Assembly (NCBI RefSeq): GCF_002377905.1
Contig: NZ_DFQS01000004.1
Coordinates: 1 to 64,000, forward strand
Source of the DNA: Psychrobacter sp. UBA3483
GTDB lineage: Bacteria > Pseudomonadota > Gammaproteobacteria > Pseudomonadales > Moraxellaceae
Reading direction: 5' to 3'
DNA: 64,000 bases
Below the pieces are notes generated by a model. It searched no databases, was not told where the DNA came from, and saw nothing but the letters and a program-made list of their open reading frames with translations. Each line of letters begins with the position of its first letter. The stretch's first letter is position 1. The position numbers were made by a program, and so were the translations under genes. Below are positions 42,805 to 51,907 of the stretch, in pieces.

Positions 42805-44592
42805 ATGAGCCAAGCTTATCAACCTGACGCTAAAAAAAATTCTGCTAAAAAGTTATCGGCAGCGCCATCAAATACGCCTAGGCATAGGACTTTATTACGT
42901 CTGTTAAGCTACCTTAAACCTTATTGGTGGGCGCTAGTATTGGTCATAATAGGCTTTGCGATTAATGCGGCAACAGAGATTTGGATTGCCAAATTATTGC
43001 AATATATCACTGATGCCATCAATCAAAACGATCAAAGCAAACAGGACTTATTTCCATTTATTATTGTGGCGCTGTTTTTTGTCCGCGGCGTGGGCAGTTT
43101 TTTGGGTAATTACTATACGGCATTGGTGTCGCGCAATCTTGTTTACGAGTTACGCGTTCAAGTGTTCAATAAGCTTTTGCGTTTGCCAAGCTCATTCTAT
43201 CTGGCAAATCCAGCAGGGACGATTTCATCCAAGCTTATTTTTGATGTTGAACAGGTGACTGCTGCCAGTACCGATTCGATGAAAACTTTGTTGCGCGATG
43301 GTTTGACCGTGGTGGCTTTGATAGGCTTCTTGCTTTATAGCAATTGGCGTTTAACTTTGATTTTATTTGTGGTGCTGCCACCTATTTTATGGCTGATACG
43401 CGTGGCTTCAAAGCGCTATCTAAAGCTGTCTAAAGGCATTCAAGAAACCATGGGTAGTGTCAGCCACATCACCAATGAGGTCATCGGCGGCTATCAGGTA
43501 GTGAAAAACTATGGCGGACAAGCGTATGAAGCCAAGCGTTTTGATATAACCTCGAAGAAAAACCTGCGCCAAGGGATGAAGGTCGTGGTGACCAATAGCA
43601 TTAATACCCCAGCGGTGCAGTTACTAATGGCGATGGCGATGGCGGTCGTTGTATGGTTGGCGCTGCGCCCTGCGGTAATAGATAATATCTCGGCGGGTGA
43701 GTTTATCTCCTATATTGCTGCCGCAGGATTATTAAGTAAGCCGGTGCGTTCACTCACTGATATCAACCAAAAATTGCAAAAAGGGCTTGCCGCCGGTGAG
43801 TCAATCTTTACTTTGTTGGATGAGCCAGAAGAACAAGATACAGGCATACTTAGCCCGACTCTAGCAGGTGACATTCAGTTCGATAATGTCAGCTTGGTTT
43901 ATCCTGATTCAACGGTAGCGCTGCGTGATTTTACTTTGGATGTGCGTGCAGGCGAGACGATAGCACTGGTCGGGCGTAGCGGCGCTGGTAAGTCTTCACT
44001 CGTTAACTTACTCACGCGTACTTTAAATACGTCCTCGGGGCAAATCACACTTGACGGTATGCCAATTGACGATATCAAGCTTGAAAGCTTGCGCGCGCAG
44101 ATAGCGATGGTCAATCAGCAAGTGGTGCTTTTTAATACCACGGTGTTCAATAATATTGCCTATGGTAGCCTAGCGGATAAAACCCAAGCTGAGGTCGAGC
44201 AAGCTGCAAAAGACGCTTTTGCCCATGATTTTATTATGAAAATGCCAAATGGCTATCAAAGTGAGATTGGCGCTGAAGGCTTGCAGCTCTCAGGCGGTCA
44301 ACGTCAGCGTATCTCGATTGCGCGTGCGTTATTGAAAGATGCACCGATTTTGATTTTAGATGAAGCCACCAGTGCCTTAGATAACGAGTCAGAATACTAT
44401 ATTCAAAAAGCACTCGATAACGTCATGAAAGATAGGACGACACTGGTGATTGCCCACCGTTTAACGACCATTGAATCGGCTGATCGTATTGCAGTGTTAG
44501 ATAGTGGTCAGATTGTTGAACTAGGCACCCACGAAGAGCTGATGCAATTACATGGCCATTATGCGCAAATGTACGCGCGTGATTTTGAATAA
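42805..44592 (+). CDS. msbA: Lipid A export permease/ATP-binding protein
   Basis: A 595-residue half-type ABC exporter that flips lipid A-core across the inner membrane. The N-terminal membrane domain has six helices (about residues 40-330, e.g. YWWALVLVIIGFAINAATEI). The nucleotide-binding domain follows, with Walker A VGRSGAGKSSLVNLL (about 395), signature LSGGQRQRISIARALL, Walker B PILILDEATSALD and IAHRLTTIESADRI. The adjacent lpxK and kdsB, both in lipopolysaccharide synthesis, support MsbA over a drug exporter. It lies 145 bases after exbD. Confidence 0.96.
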   Translation: MSQAYQPDAKKNSAKKLSAAPSNTPRHRTLLRLLSYLKPYWWALVLVIIGFAINAATEIWIAKLLQYITDAINQNDQSKQDLFPFIIVALFFVRGVGSFLGNYYTALVSRNLVYELRVQVFNKLLRLPSSFYLANPAGTISSKLIFDVEQVTAASTDSMKTLLRDGLTVVALIGFLLYSNWRLTLILFVVLPPILWLIRVASKRYLKLSKGIQETMGSVSHITNEVIGGYQVVKNYGGQAYEAKRFDITSKKNLRQGMKVVVTNSINTPAVQLLMAMAMAVVVWLALRPAVIDNISAGEFISYIAAAGLLSKPVRSLTDINQKLQKGLAAGESIFTLLDEPEEQDTGILSPTLAGDIQFDNVSLVYPDSTVALRDFTLDVRAGETIALVGRSGAGKSSLVNLLTRTLNTSSGQITLDGMPIDDIKLESLRAQIAMVNQQVVLFNTTVFNNIAYGSLADKTQAEVEQAAKDAFAHDFIMKMPNGYQSEIGAEGLQLSGGQRQRISIARALLKDAPILILDEATSALDNESEYYIQKALDNVMKDRTTLVIAHRLTTIESADRIAVLDSGQIVELGTHEELMQLHGHYAQMYARDFE

Positions 44593-44697
44593 AGCTACTG
44601 TTAGAGTAAAGCTATTGTTTGAGTAAAACCACTGCAAGCCGTGATGGTACTTTAGTAGTAAATATGGCTGCATAAATAGGATAAGTAATACATCACC

Positions 44698-45816
44698 ATG
44701 AGTATTGAAACCACAATGACGCGTGCCTGGCAACGTCAGGCCGCTTGGCTCTGGCTACTGCTGCCTGTCAGCTGGTTATATGGATTCATTACGATGGTGC
44801 GCCGTCAGGCTTATAAGATAGGTTTGTTTGCCAGTTATCGTGCGCCTATTGCAGTGATGGTGATTGGTAATATTACAGTAGGCGGTAGCGGTAAGACACC
44901 GTTGATTATTGCCTTGGTTAATCATCTGCAAAAGCAAGGTGTCAAAGTAGGTGTCATTAGCCGCGGTTATGGCGGTGATAGCAGTCAGATGCCAGCTTTG
45001 GTGCATGCCGATAGCTTGCCAAGCATCGTAGGTGACGAGCCCTGTTTAATCGTCAATATGACAGGCGCGGCGATGGCCGTTTGCCCCAATCGTAAGCAGG
45101 CTATTACCACTTTGTTAAACGATTATCCTGACTTACAACTGATTATTGCTGATGATGGTTTGCAGCATTATGCGCTACAACGTGATATCGAATGGATTGT
45201 GGTCGATGCGTCGCGTGGCTTTGGTAATCAGCAGCTGCTACCAACCGGTTTTTTACGTGAACCCATGTCGCGCTTGCAAGGTGCCAATGTGGTTTACCAT
45301 GAAAAAACTGATAGGACGACCAAAGATAATAAGCAAGCTCAATCCAATCGTTTAACCATGCATCTACAAGCGGATAAATTGCAGCCTTTATGGCCTTCTG
45401 CTGTTGAGATAGAAGGTTTAACTGCAGCAGAAAAAATGCCTATGCCACCTATACCAAATGGTCGGGTACATGCGGTAAGCGGTATCGGTTATCCGCAGCG
45501 TTTTTTTGATACTTTACTGTCGCTCGGTTTTGATGTCATTGGTCATGCTTATCCGGATCATTATGATTTTAGCTTAGATGAGCTTTTACAGTATAGCGAG
45601 CAGCCTATTATTGTGACCAGTAAAGACGCGGTCAAAATCAGAGCGCTGCTAATAGATATGACTAGCCGCCAGACACTTAGCGAAGAGTATCAAGAGCTTA
45701 TTAATCGCTTATGGGTCTTGCCAGTGACTGCAGTGTTATCAGACGGTTGCTATATCAGCTTACAGCAGCAATTAAAAGCTTTAAATATTAATTTATCTAA
45801 AGGCACAAAAGCATAA
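44698..45816 (+). CDS. lpxK: Tetraacyldisaccharide 4'-kinase
   Basis: A 372-residue membrane-bound kinase that phosphorylates the lipid A disaccharide at the 4' position, the sixth step of lipid A synthesis. An N-terminal membrane helix (about 14-34, AAWLWLLLPVSWLYGFITMV) precedes the P-loop VGGSGKTPLIIALVNHL (about 61-77). Then come GVISRGYGG, GDEPCLI, IADDGLQHYALQRDIEWIVV and NQQLLPTGFLREP, all typical. The start could also be ATG 44713. It lies 105 bases after msbA and 21 before kdsB. Confidence 0.96.
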   Translation: MSIETTMTRAWQRQAAWLWLLLPVSWLYGFITMVRRQAYKIGLFASYRAPIAVMVIGNITVGGSGKTPLIIALVNHLQKQGVKVGVISRGYGGDSSQMPALVHADSLPSIVGDEPCLIVNMTGAAMAVCPNRKQAITTLLNDYPDLQLIIADDGLQHYALQRDIEWIVVDASRGFGNQQLLPTGFLREPMSRLQGANVVYHEKTDRTTKDNKQAQSNRLTMHLQADKLQPLWPSAVEIEGLTAAEKMPMPPIPNGRVHAVSGIGYPQRFFDTLLSLGFDVIGHAYPDHYDFSLDELLQYSEQPIIVTSKDAVKIRALLIDMTSRQTLSEEYQELINRLWVLPVTAVLSDGCYISLQQQLKALNINLSKGTKA

Positions 45817-45837
45817 ATGATTTTTTAGGAATAAACC

Positions 45838-46680
45838 ATGTCATCAGTCTTAGCATCAGCCGCAACAATGCCAATTGAAACCGCGCCAGTCAAAACTCAT
45901 ATCGTTATTCCTGCGCGTTTTAAAAGTACGCGCCTGCCTGGTAAGCCATTATTAAAAATTCATGGCAAACCGATGATACTTTGGGTGGCTGAAAAAGCAC
46001 AGTTGGCTGATTTTGCTGATGATATGTGTATTGCGACTGATGATGAGGCGATTGCTACAGTTTGCACAGAGGCAGGTTTTGATGTGGTGATGACCAGTAG
46101 TGAGCATGCATCAGGGACCGACCGTTTGGCTGAAGTTGCTGCTATCAAAGGCTGGGCTGAGCATGATATTGTGGTCAATATGCAGGGTGATGAGCCTTTG
46201 GTACCGCCGTTATTATTAGAGCAAGTCAAAGCACTACTAGTGCAAGATAGCGACAGCGTGATGGCGACTTTATGCGAGCCTATCGAGGACTACGAGACTT
46301 TTATGCGCCCATCGGTCGTGAAAGTTGTCAGTCAGACGTCAAACCATTTACAGCGCGCGCTGTATTTTAGCCGTGCACCGATTCCGTGCGACCGTGATGT
46401 GGTTTTGGCAAACGATAAAAATATACAGGAGCAACCACCAAAAAACGCTTATCGTCATTTGGGGTTATACGCCTACCGCGTTAGCTTGTTACAGCAATTT
46501 GTACACTGGCCACAAACGCCACTCGAGGTATTAGAAAGCCTAGAGCAATTACGAGTTTTAGAAAATGGTGGTCATATTGCTATTGCCACTGCAAGCTGTC
46601 ATCTACCAGCCGGCGTTGATACCCAAGAAGACTTAGACCGGCTCAATGCCATGAGTTTAATTGATTTTCAAAATTGCTGA
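45838..46680 (+). CDS. kdsB: 3-deoxy-manno-octulosonate cytidylyltransferase
   Basis: A 280-residue enzyme that activates Kdo with CTP to CMP-Kdo for the LPS inner core. The nucleotide-binding start VIPARFKSTRLPGKPLLKI (about residues 22-40) is diagnostic; CIATDDEAIATVCTEAGFDV, EHASGTDRLAEVAAIKGW and VNMQGDEPLVPP follow, and AYRHLGLYAYRVSLLQQFV is near the C-terminus. It adds about 17 residues before the core. AGGA lies 7 bases before the ATG. It is the last gene of the lipid A/LPS block and follows lpxK by 21 bases. Confidence 0.97.
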   Translation: MSSVLASAATMPIETAPVKTHIVIPARFKSTRLPGKPLLKIHGKPMILWVAEKAQLADFADDMCIATDDEAIATVCTEAGFDVVMTSSEHASGTDRLAEVAAIKGWAEHDIVVNMQGDEPLVPPLLLEQVKALLVQDSDSVMATLCEPIEDYETFMRPSVVKVVSQTSNHLQRALYFSRAPIPCDRDVVLANDKNIQEQPPKNAYRHLGLYAYRVSLLQQFVHWPQTPLEVLESLEQLRVLENGGHIAIATASCHLPAGVDTQEDLDRLNAMSLIDFQNC

Positions 46681-46796
46681 TACAATATAATTGGCAATAG
46701 CCTAAGCAAGCTAATTGGTATGTTCAATTATTCAAATATTTTACGTGTATTAGCATGTATAGCATACTAAAGGTATTAAGCGGCGATTAGGCGATT

Positions 46797-47945
46797 ATGA
46801 GTAAGATAACTAAAATGACAACTGAAATGACCAGCGCATTGCCTTTGACGGATAATATATATTTTGCACCGCTATTACCGTGGCAAAATGAGTTGTGGTC
46901 ACAGCTGACCAAGCGGGTATTAATGCCGCAGCAATCTTTACCGCACGCGCTCTTAGCGGCAGGCATGCAAGGTATGGGTAAGCGTGCCTTTGTCTGGCGT
47001 TTGGTCGCATGGTTATTATGCCGTGAGCGCGATAGCCATCCGCTTGGCGCTTGCGGGAGTTGCGAGAGCTGTCAATGGCTCAGATCGGGGACGCATCCAA
47101 GCTTACAAATCCTGCCAATGATTAGTATGCCAGTCAGTGCCGACCATGCTGATGCTAAAGAAGCAGCAACTAACAGCGCAAAAGACAAAAAATCTGCCAA
47201 AGCTGCCAGTAACGCTGCGTTAAAAATAAAAGTTGATGATATCCGTGCTTTGCAGCCATTTATTTATCAAGGCGGGCAGGGCATGCGGATTTGTGTGCTA
47301 GATTACGCAGAGCAAATGACCATTGCTGCGGCTAATGCACTGCTCAAAACCTTGGAAGAGCCGCAAGCGCAAGTACATTTATTCTTAATCAGTGATACTC
47401 CGGCACAGCTGTTACCCACGATTAAAAGCCGTGTTCAGCAGTTAGCACTACAGACCATTGAACCTGCCGTTGCAGTTGACTATGTGACTCATGCTTTAGG
47501 TAGTACGGTCAATCGTGAGGCGGTCGGTACGGCAGCCATTGAGCAGCTGATACAGTTGGCAAATGGCGCACCTTTAGCCGCGGTCGCCCTTGCGCAAGCA
47601 CCATGGTATAGCAAGCGCGCCCTATGGTTAACAACGTGGCAAGCGCTGCGTAGCGGCAAGCGTAGTAGCATAGCAGCAAGCGACTATTGGCAAACCCAGC
47701 TTAGTATAAGCGAGTTTATTCAATTGTCGGAGCTAATGCTCGTTGATATACGCCGCGTATGCTTGGGTCTTGATGCGCTACAAAAGGATATTGATTTACC
47801 AGCGTCTTTACACAGTCATCAACCTACTGAGAGCGTGTTAGAGGTCTTTATAAATAGTCTGCAAGAAATAAAAACCGCTCTACAACAAAATGTGCAAGAA
47901 AAATTCGCTTATGATAAGCTGATGCAAGAATTGGCTTATTTATAA
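46797..47945 (+). CDS. holB: DNA polymerase III subunit delta'
   Basis: A 382-residue subunit of the clamp loader that places the beta clamp on DNA. The N-terminal AAA+ fold begins near PLLPWQNELWSQLTKRVL, with a modified P-loop GMQGMGKRAFVWRL (Arg in place of the usual Ser/Thr, as delta' does not need to hydrolyse ATP) and the zinc-binding cysteines in CGSCESCQW. KVDDIRALQPFIYQGGQGMR, ANALLKTLEEPQAQVHLFLI and LPTIKSRVQQLAL match the family. An Ala/Lys-rich insertion (TNSAKDKKSAKAASNAALK) splits the fold. It precedes pilZ by 38 bases, a pairing also seen in Pseudomonas. Confidence 0.94.
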   Translation: MSKITKMTTEMTSALPLTDNIYFAPLLPWQNELWSQLTKRVLMPQQSLPHALLAAGMQGMGKRAFVWRLVAWLLCRERDSHPLGACGSCESCQWLRSGTHPSLQILPMISMPVSADHADAKEAATNSAKDKKSAKAASNAALKIKVDDIRALQPFIYQGGQGMRICVLDYAEQMTIAAANALLKTLEEPQAQVHLFLISDTPAQLLPTIKSRVQQLALQTIEPAVAVDYVTHALGSTVNREAVGTAAIEQLIQLANGAPLAAVALAQAPWYSKRALWLTTWQALRSGKRSSIAASDYWQTQLSISEFIQLSELMLVDIRRVCLGLDALQKDIDLPASLHSHQPTESVLEVFINSLQEIKTALQQNVQEKFAYDKLMQELAYL

Positions 47946-47983
47946 ATTAAAAAAGTACACCTCACTTATAAAGGAAGCGGACT

Positions 47984-48331
47984 ATGGCAATGCCAGGACG
48001 TGGCGGGATTTTAACCTGTCATATTGAAGATATGGAAACGTTATACGCAAGCTATTTATCCTTTGTGACCAATGGCGCGTTATTTGTGCCGTCCGACAAA
48101 ACCCAAAAACTGGGCGATGAAGTGTTTATTGCTGTCACTTTGCCCAATTCTAGCGAACGCCTACCAATGAATGGTAAAGTCGTTTGGATCAACTCTAAAA
48201 GCCAAAGCGGCCGTCCAGCAGGTTTTGCGGTGCAAATAGGTACAGATGTCGCTGGCCTAAGAATCAAAAATGAAGTCGAGCGCTTATTGGCCGGTAAGCT
48301 TGATAGCTTGCAGTCGACTTATACGATGTAG
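47984..48331 (+). CDS. pilZ: PilZ-domain protein, type IV pilus type
   Basis: A 115-residue single PilZ domain (MAMPGRGGILTCHIEDMETL, then FVTNGALFVPSDKTQKLGDE and NGKVVWINSKSQSGRPAGFA). It lacks the RxxxR and D/NxSxxG signatures that bind cyclic-di-GMP, like the Pseudomonas PilZ needed for pilus assembly and twitching. AAGGAAG precedes the start. Its place directly after holB matches Pseudomonas, so the name is given on that ground. A terminator follows at 48391. No other pilus gene is in the window. Confidence 0.9.
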   Translation: MAMPGRGGILTCHIEDMETLYASYLSFVTNGALFVPSDKTQKLGDEVFIAVTLPNSSERLPMNGKVVWINSKSQSGRPAGFAVQIGTDVAGLRIKNEVERLLAGKLDSLQSTYTM

Positions 48332-48390
48332 TGTTTTTACAGAGCTTGAATGTTATTTACCAGCAGCCTAATAAGTTTAGCGAAAAATAA

Positions 48391-48426
48391 AAAAGCAGCC
48401 GTTATATTTATAAGGTTGCTTTTTTT
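48391..48426. terminator. Bidirectional terminator between pilZ and ppk2
   Basis: A 10-bp stem (AAAAGCAGCC with GGTTGCTTTT, one G-U pair) flanked by A and T runs on both sides, so it can end both convergent transcripts. Confidence 0.85.
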
Positions 48427-48466
48427 ATGCGCTGTATTTTGTTAAATAATACGTGCATGCATTTAG

Positions 48467-49480
48467 CTAATAGCGTGGTGGTACATACATATCATCGGGA
48501 ATTGGCTCGCGGTAATATTCATCATCACGCTTGCGTTCAGGCAATTCAATCTCATCGCGCGGTACTTCTTTATAGGGAATTTGCTCAAGTAAATGAGCAA
48601 TACAGTTCAGCCGTGCGCGCTTTTTATTATTGCCTTCTACCACCCACCACGGCGCTTCAGGAATATGAGTGCGCTCAAACATGGTTTCTTTGGCCTTGGT
48701 ATAATCTTCCCAGCGGCGGCGTGATTGCAAGTCCATCGCTGACAACTTCCACTGCTTGAGCGGGTCATGAATCCGGCTCATAAAGCGCGAATGCTGCTCG
48801 TCATCGGTAATCGAAAACCAGTATTTGACCAATCGAATACCTGAGCGCACCAGCATACGCTCAAATTCAGGTACTGACTGGAAAAACTCTTCGTACTGGG
48901 CATCAGTACAAAACCCCATAACGCGCTCGACGCCAACCCGGTTGTACCAGCTGCGATCAAATAAGACGATTTCACCAGCGGCAGGTAGATGCGCCACATA
49001 GCGCTGAAAATACCATTGCGACTGTTCGCGTTCGGTTGGCGCAGGTAGGGCAGCCACGCGGCAAACACGCGGGTTTAAGCGCTGAGTGATACGCTTGATA
49101 GCGCCGCCTTTGCCAGCCGAATCGCGCCCTTCAAATATCACTACAATGCGCTCGCCGTATTCAACCACCCAATCTTGCAGCTTGATAAGCTCTCGCTGTA
49201 GTCGCAGTAATTCTTGAAAATAGGTGCGGCGATCGAGTTTTTCTTGCTCGCTCATCTCGCGGCCATCAAAACGAAAGTCACGCACGTAATCGTCTATTTC
49301 ATTTTCCAGCTCTTCATCGTAGCTGTCTATTAAATCCTGATGCATTTTGCGGCGTAGCTCATCGCCAAACACTTCTTTGTCCATACGGGTAACAAAGCTG
49401 TCTTGTTCGAGTGCTGACAGTTCTTGCCGCTTTGGAGCACTTAAGGTTTGCCGACCAATAGATGATGGACCTTTACTCAT
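48467..49480 (-). CDS. ppk2: Polyphosphate kinase 2
   Basis: A 337-residue PPK2-family enzyme that transfers phosphate between polyphosphate and nucleotides. Walker A is FEGRDSAGKGGAIKRITQRL (about residues 113-132); the lid and Walker B regions are VAALPAPTEREQSQWYFQRY and IVLFDRSWYNRVGVERVMGF. VKYWFSITDDEQHSRFMSRI, DPLKQWKLSAMD and TKAKETMFERTHIPEAPWWV complete the single PPK2 domain. About 60 charged residues precede the core. Single-domain PPK2 often makes GTP or ATP from polyphosphate; the substrate preference is not evident. It is a lone gene convergent with pilZ. Confidence 0.95.
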   Translation of the reverse strand: MSKGPSSIGRQTLSAPKRQELSALEQDSFVTRMDKEVFGDELRRKMHQDLIDSYDEELENEIDDYVRDFRFDGREMSEQEKLDRRTYFQELLRLQRELIKLQDWVVEYGERIVVIFEGRDSAGKGGAIKRITQRLNPRVCRVAALPAPTEREQSQWYFQRYVAHLPAAGEIVLFDRSWYNRVGVERVMGFCTDAQYEEFFQSVPEFERMLVRSGIRLVKYWFSITDDEQHSRFMSRIHDPLKQWKLSAMDLQSRRRWEDYTKAKETMFERTHIPEAPWWVVEGNNKKRARLNCIAHLLEQIPYKEVPRDEIELPERKRDDEYYREPIPDDMYVPPRY

Positions 49481-49612
49481 CGTAATCTCCTAATAAATAT
49501 TTTTATGGTTATTATTCATAGTGGTGGCTCTTGATATGGCTATTACTTTAGCATATTTACAATAAGGCGATGAGTGAGCCGTGTTTGCTTGTTGCAGTCA
49601 TTTTTTCAGCCA

Positions 49613-49654
49613 CAACAAAAAACACCCTTTAATCATCAGATTAAAGGGTGTTTT
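49613..49654 (-). terminator. Terminator of the thiolase gene
   Basis: A perfect 15-bp stem (49619-49633 with 49640-49654) and 6-base loop, followed on the minus strand by a U-rich run. It lies about 59 bases beyond the thiolase stop. Confidence 0.88.
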
Positions 49655-49712
49655 AAAAGCTTAACGCTATTTATTAACTAATGGCTTATTGCTAATGACA
49701 TCAGTGAGAATA

Positions 49713-51428
49713 TTATTTCTCTAAGATGCAAGTCACACCTTGCCCGCCAGCGGCGCAGATAGAAATAAGCGCGCGACCTGAACCTTTTTGGTCTAACAAT
49801 TTGGCAGCAGTGGCTAAGATACGACCACCGGTTGCGGCAAACGGATGACCTGCGGCAAGTGATGAGCCATTGACGTTTAGCTTACTACGATCGATAGAGC
49901 CTAGTGGTGCATCAAGACCCAAACGCTCTTGGCAGAACTTCTCATCTTCCCAAGCTGCTAGCGTCGATAGCACTTGTGAGGCAAACGCTTCATGAATTTC
50001 ATAGAAGTCAAAATCTTGCAGCGTTAAACCAGCGCGCTCAAGCATACGCGGTACCGCATAAGCTGGCGCCATGAGTAAACCTTCTTTATCGCCAGATTTA
50101 CCGATAAAGTCAACGGCAGCCGTTTCTTGATGAACGATGTATGCTAGTGGTTTAAGACCACGCTCTTTGGCCCATTCGTCATTGGCCAATAGCACACAAG
50201 AGGCACCATCGGTTAGCGGCGTCGAGTTAGCGGCTGTCATGGTTGGGTTGGCGTTCTTTTTGCCAAACACCGGCTTTAACTTAGCAAGCTTGTCTAACGT
50301 CGTATCTGGGCGTAAGTTATTGTCGCGAGTCAAACCTTTGTATGGCGTGATTAGGTCATCAAAGAACCCTTCATCATACGCGCGTGCTAGGTTTTTATGG
50401 CTATTGAAAGCAAGCTCGTCTTGATCTTCACGGCTGATGTTCCACTCAAGAGTAGTAATCGCTTGATGGTCGCCCATGGATAAACCCGTACGCGGCTCGC
50501 CATTTTGTGGTGAGTCGATCAAATCTTTAGGATTTAAGCCCATTAATGCTTTTAGACGTTGTTTATTGTCTTTAGCGGCGCCCAATTTAATCAATACTTT
50601 ACGTAAACCATCGCCAACGGCGATAGGAGCGTCAGAAGTCGTATCAACACCGCCAGTAATGGCTGAATCGATGATACCAAGCGCGATTTTATTGGCAGAA
50701 GCAAAGGTTGCTTGCAAGCCAGTACCACAAGCTTGTGAGATATCATACGTTGGCGTATGTGGGTTCAATGCCGTACTTAGCGTTGCTTCACGTGTTAAGT
50801 TGATATCACGGCTCAATTTCATCACCGCGCCAGCAACCACTTCACCAATTTTTTCGTCTTGTAAGTTAAAGCGTTCAACCAAACCATCTAACGCTGCGGT
50901 TAGCATGTCTGTGTTGCTGACATCTGCGTATGTACCGTTTGAGCGAGCAAAAGGAATACGGTTGCCGCCTAAGATAGCCACGCGATGTTGCCCTGAGCTT
51001 AGGCCAGTTTGGCTTGATTTTTTGGCCGTCGTAGCAGTTGTTTTTGTCTCAGCAGTGTCAGCCTTTTTATTGGCATCTTTAGCCGCGCCATCATCTTTAG
51101 TCTTAGTAGTGGCAGTGTTTTTGCTGTCTTTCGTGCTTTTTTCAGCGCTGCTATCTTTTTTAGCATCATCTTTTTTCGAGTCATCTTTCTTAGCGCTGTC
51201 TGTTTTAGTATCCGCTGTTTTGGCATTCGACTTTTTATCGTCTGCTTTTTTTGGCTCGGCCGTTTTTGAGTTTGCCATTGTGTCAAAAACATTTGGCTGC
51301 TTGGCGTCTTCAGTTGTTGCTTTTTTGGTTGCTGCGTCAGTCGCTGTATCGGTATTTTGGCTATCACCAGCTTTTACAACGGTCGTTTCAACAACAGGAC
51401 TATCAGGGTGATTGTTTTTAGTACTCAT
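49713..51428 (-). CDS. Acetyl-CoA C-acyltransferase (thiolase) with a long low-complexity N-terminus
   Basis: The start at ATG 51428 (MSTKNNHPDS) follows AAGGATAATATT; the frame is open to 51524 but that lead is a hydrophobic run unlike a real N-terminus. This gives 571 residues. The thiolase core starts near residue 149 (HRVAILGGNRIPFARSNGTY) and is full length, with the nucleophile Cys in SQACGTGLQATFASANK, the His in YEIHEAFASQVLS and the second Cys in ISICAAGGQGVTCILEK. Before it lies about 125 residues of Lys, Asp, Ala, Thr and Ser with no fold. It is divergent from a FabG4-type reductase and MaoC-type hydratase, so they may act together on 3-oxoacyl chains. Confidence 0.93.
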   Translation of the reverse strand: MSTKNNHPDSPVVETTVVKAGDSQNTDTATDAATKKATTEDAKQPNVFDTMANSKTAEPKKADDKKSNAKTADTKTDSAKKDDSKKDDAKKDSSAEKSTKDSKNTATTKTKDDGAAKDANKKADTAETKTTATTAKKSSQTGLSSGQHRVAILGGNRIPFARSNGTYADVSNTDMLTAALDGLVERFNLQDEKIGEVVAGAVMKLSRDINLTREATLSTALNPHTPTYDISQACGTGLQATFASANKIALGIIDSAITGGVDTTSDAPIAVGDGLRKVLIKLGAAKDNKQRLKALMGLNPKDLIDSPQNGEPRTGLSMGDHQAITTLEWNISREDQDELAFNSHKNLARAYDEGFFDDLITPYKGLTRDNNLRPDTTLDKLAKLKPVFGKKNANPTMTAANSTPLTDGASCVLLANDEWAKERGLKPLAYIVHQETAAVDFIGKSGDKEGLLMAPAYAVPRMLERAGLTLQDFDFYEIHEAFASQVLSTLAAWEDEKFCQERLGLDAPLGSIDRSKLNVNGSSLAAGHPFAATGGRILATAAKLLDQKGSGRALISICAAGGQGVTCILEK

Positions 51429-51907
51429 AATATTATCCTTAAAAAATATGGGTAGAAAATAAAAGGGAAAAACAAAATAAAAATAAAAGAGAAAAACATA
51501 ATACACGGCAGAGAAGCTTAGCATAAGGCGCTTTTTACGCGCTTACTGTATCTCTTTAGCAAACGATGTGACGCTAATTTTAAGCTCAGGCAATCAATGC
51601 TAGCCATCAATAGCTACGGATTATACTGGTTAGTATTGATTAATAACATTGCATAACGAAGCTTTTGATAATATATTGTTATCTATAAATGCATTTGCCA
51701 TAACTTATACGTTAGATTTTAACATAAGTGGGGTGTTTTTAACGCGAGAAAAAGTTGCTATCTTGTATACTGGCTTGTCTACAGATTATGATAGACAGGC
51801 GCAGCTTTTGGACTTGTTTTGCATGGAAGTGTATAGTTACAGCAGTTTTTAACCCGTTTACTCATATTAATAATTTTTTTTCTTCTCATTAATTATAGGA
51901 TTATATT
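51429..51907. promoter_or_regulatory. Divergent promoter region, thiolase and FabG4-type reductase
   Basis: 479 bases. A 67-codon frame at 51649-51852 has no ribosome binding site or family resemblance and is probably chance. The sequence is AT-rich near both starts, as promoters would be, but no clear operator was seen. Confidence 0.4.

Noticed and set aside
50476..51411. 311-codon open frame opposite the thiolase
   Set aside because: It mirrors the low-complexity Lys/Asp/Ala codons of the thiolase on the other strand; no homology-like motif and no ribosome binding site.
49713..51524. Long form of the thiolase starting at 51524
   Set aside because: The extra 32 residues are a run of Phe, Tyr and Pro without a ribosome binding site, whereas AAGGATAATATT precedes ATG 51428.
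51649..51852. 67-codon frame between the divergent thiolase and reductase genes
   Set aside because: No ribosome binding site, no motif, AT-rich promoter region; probably chance.
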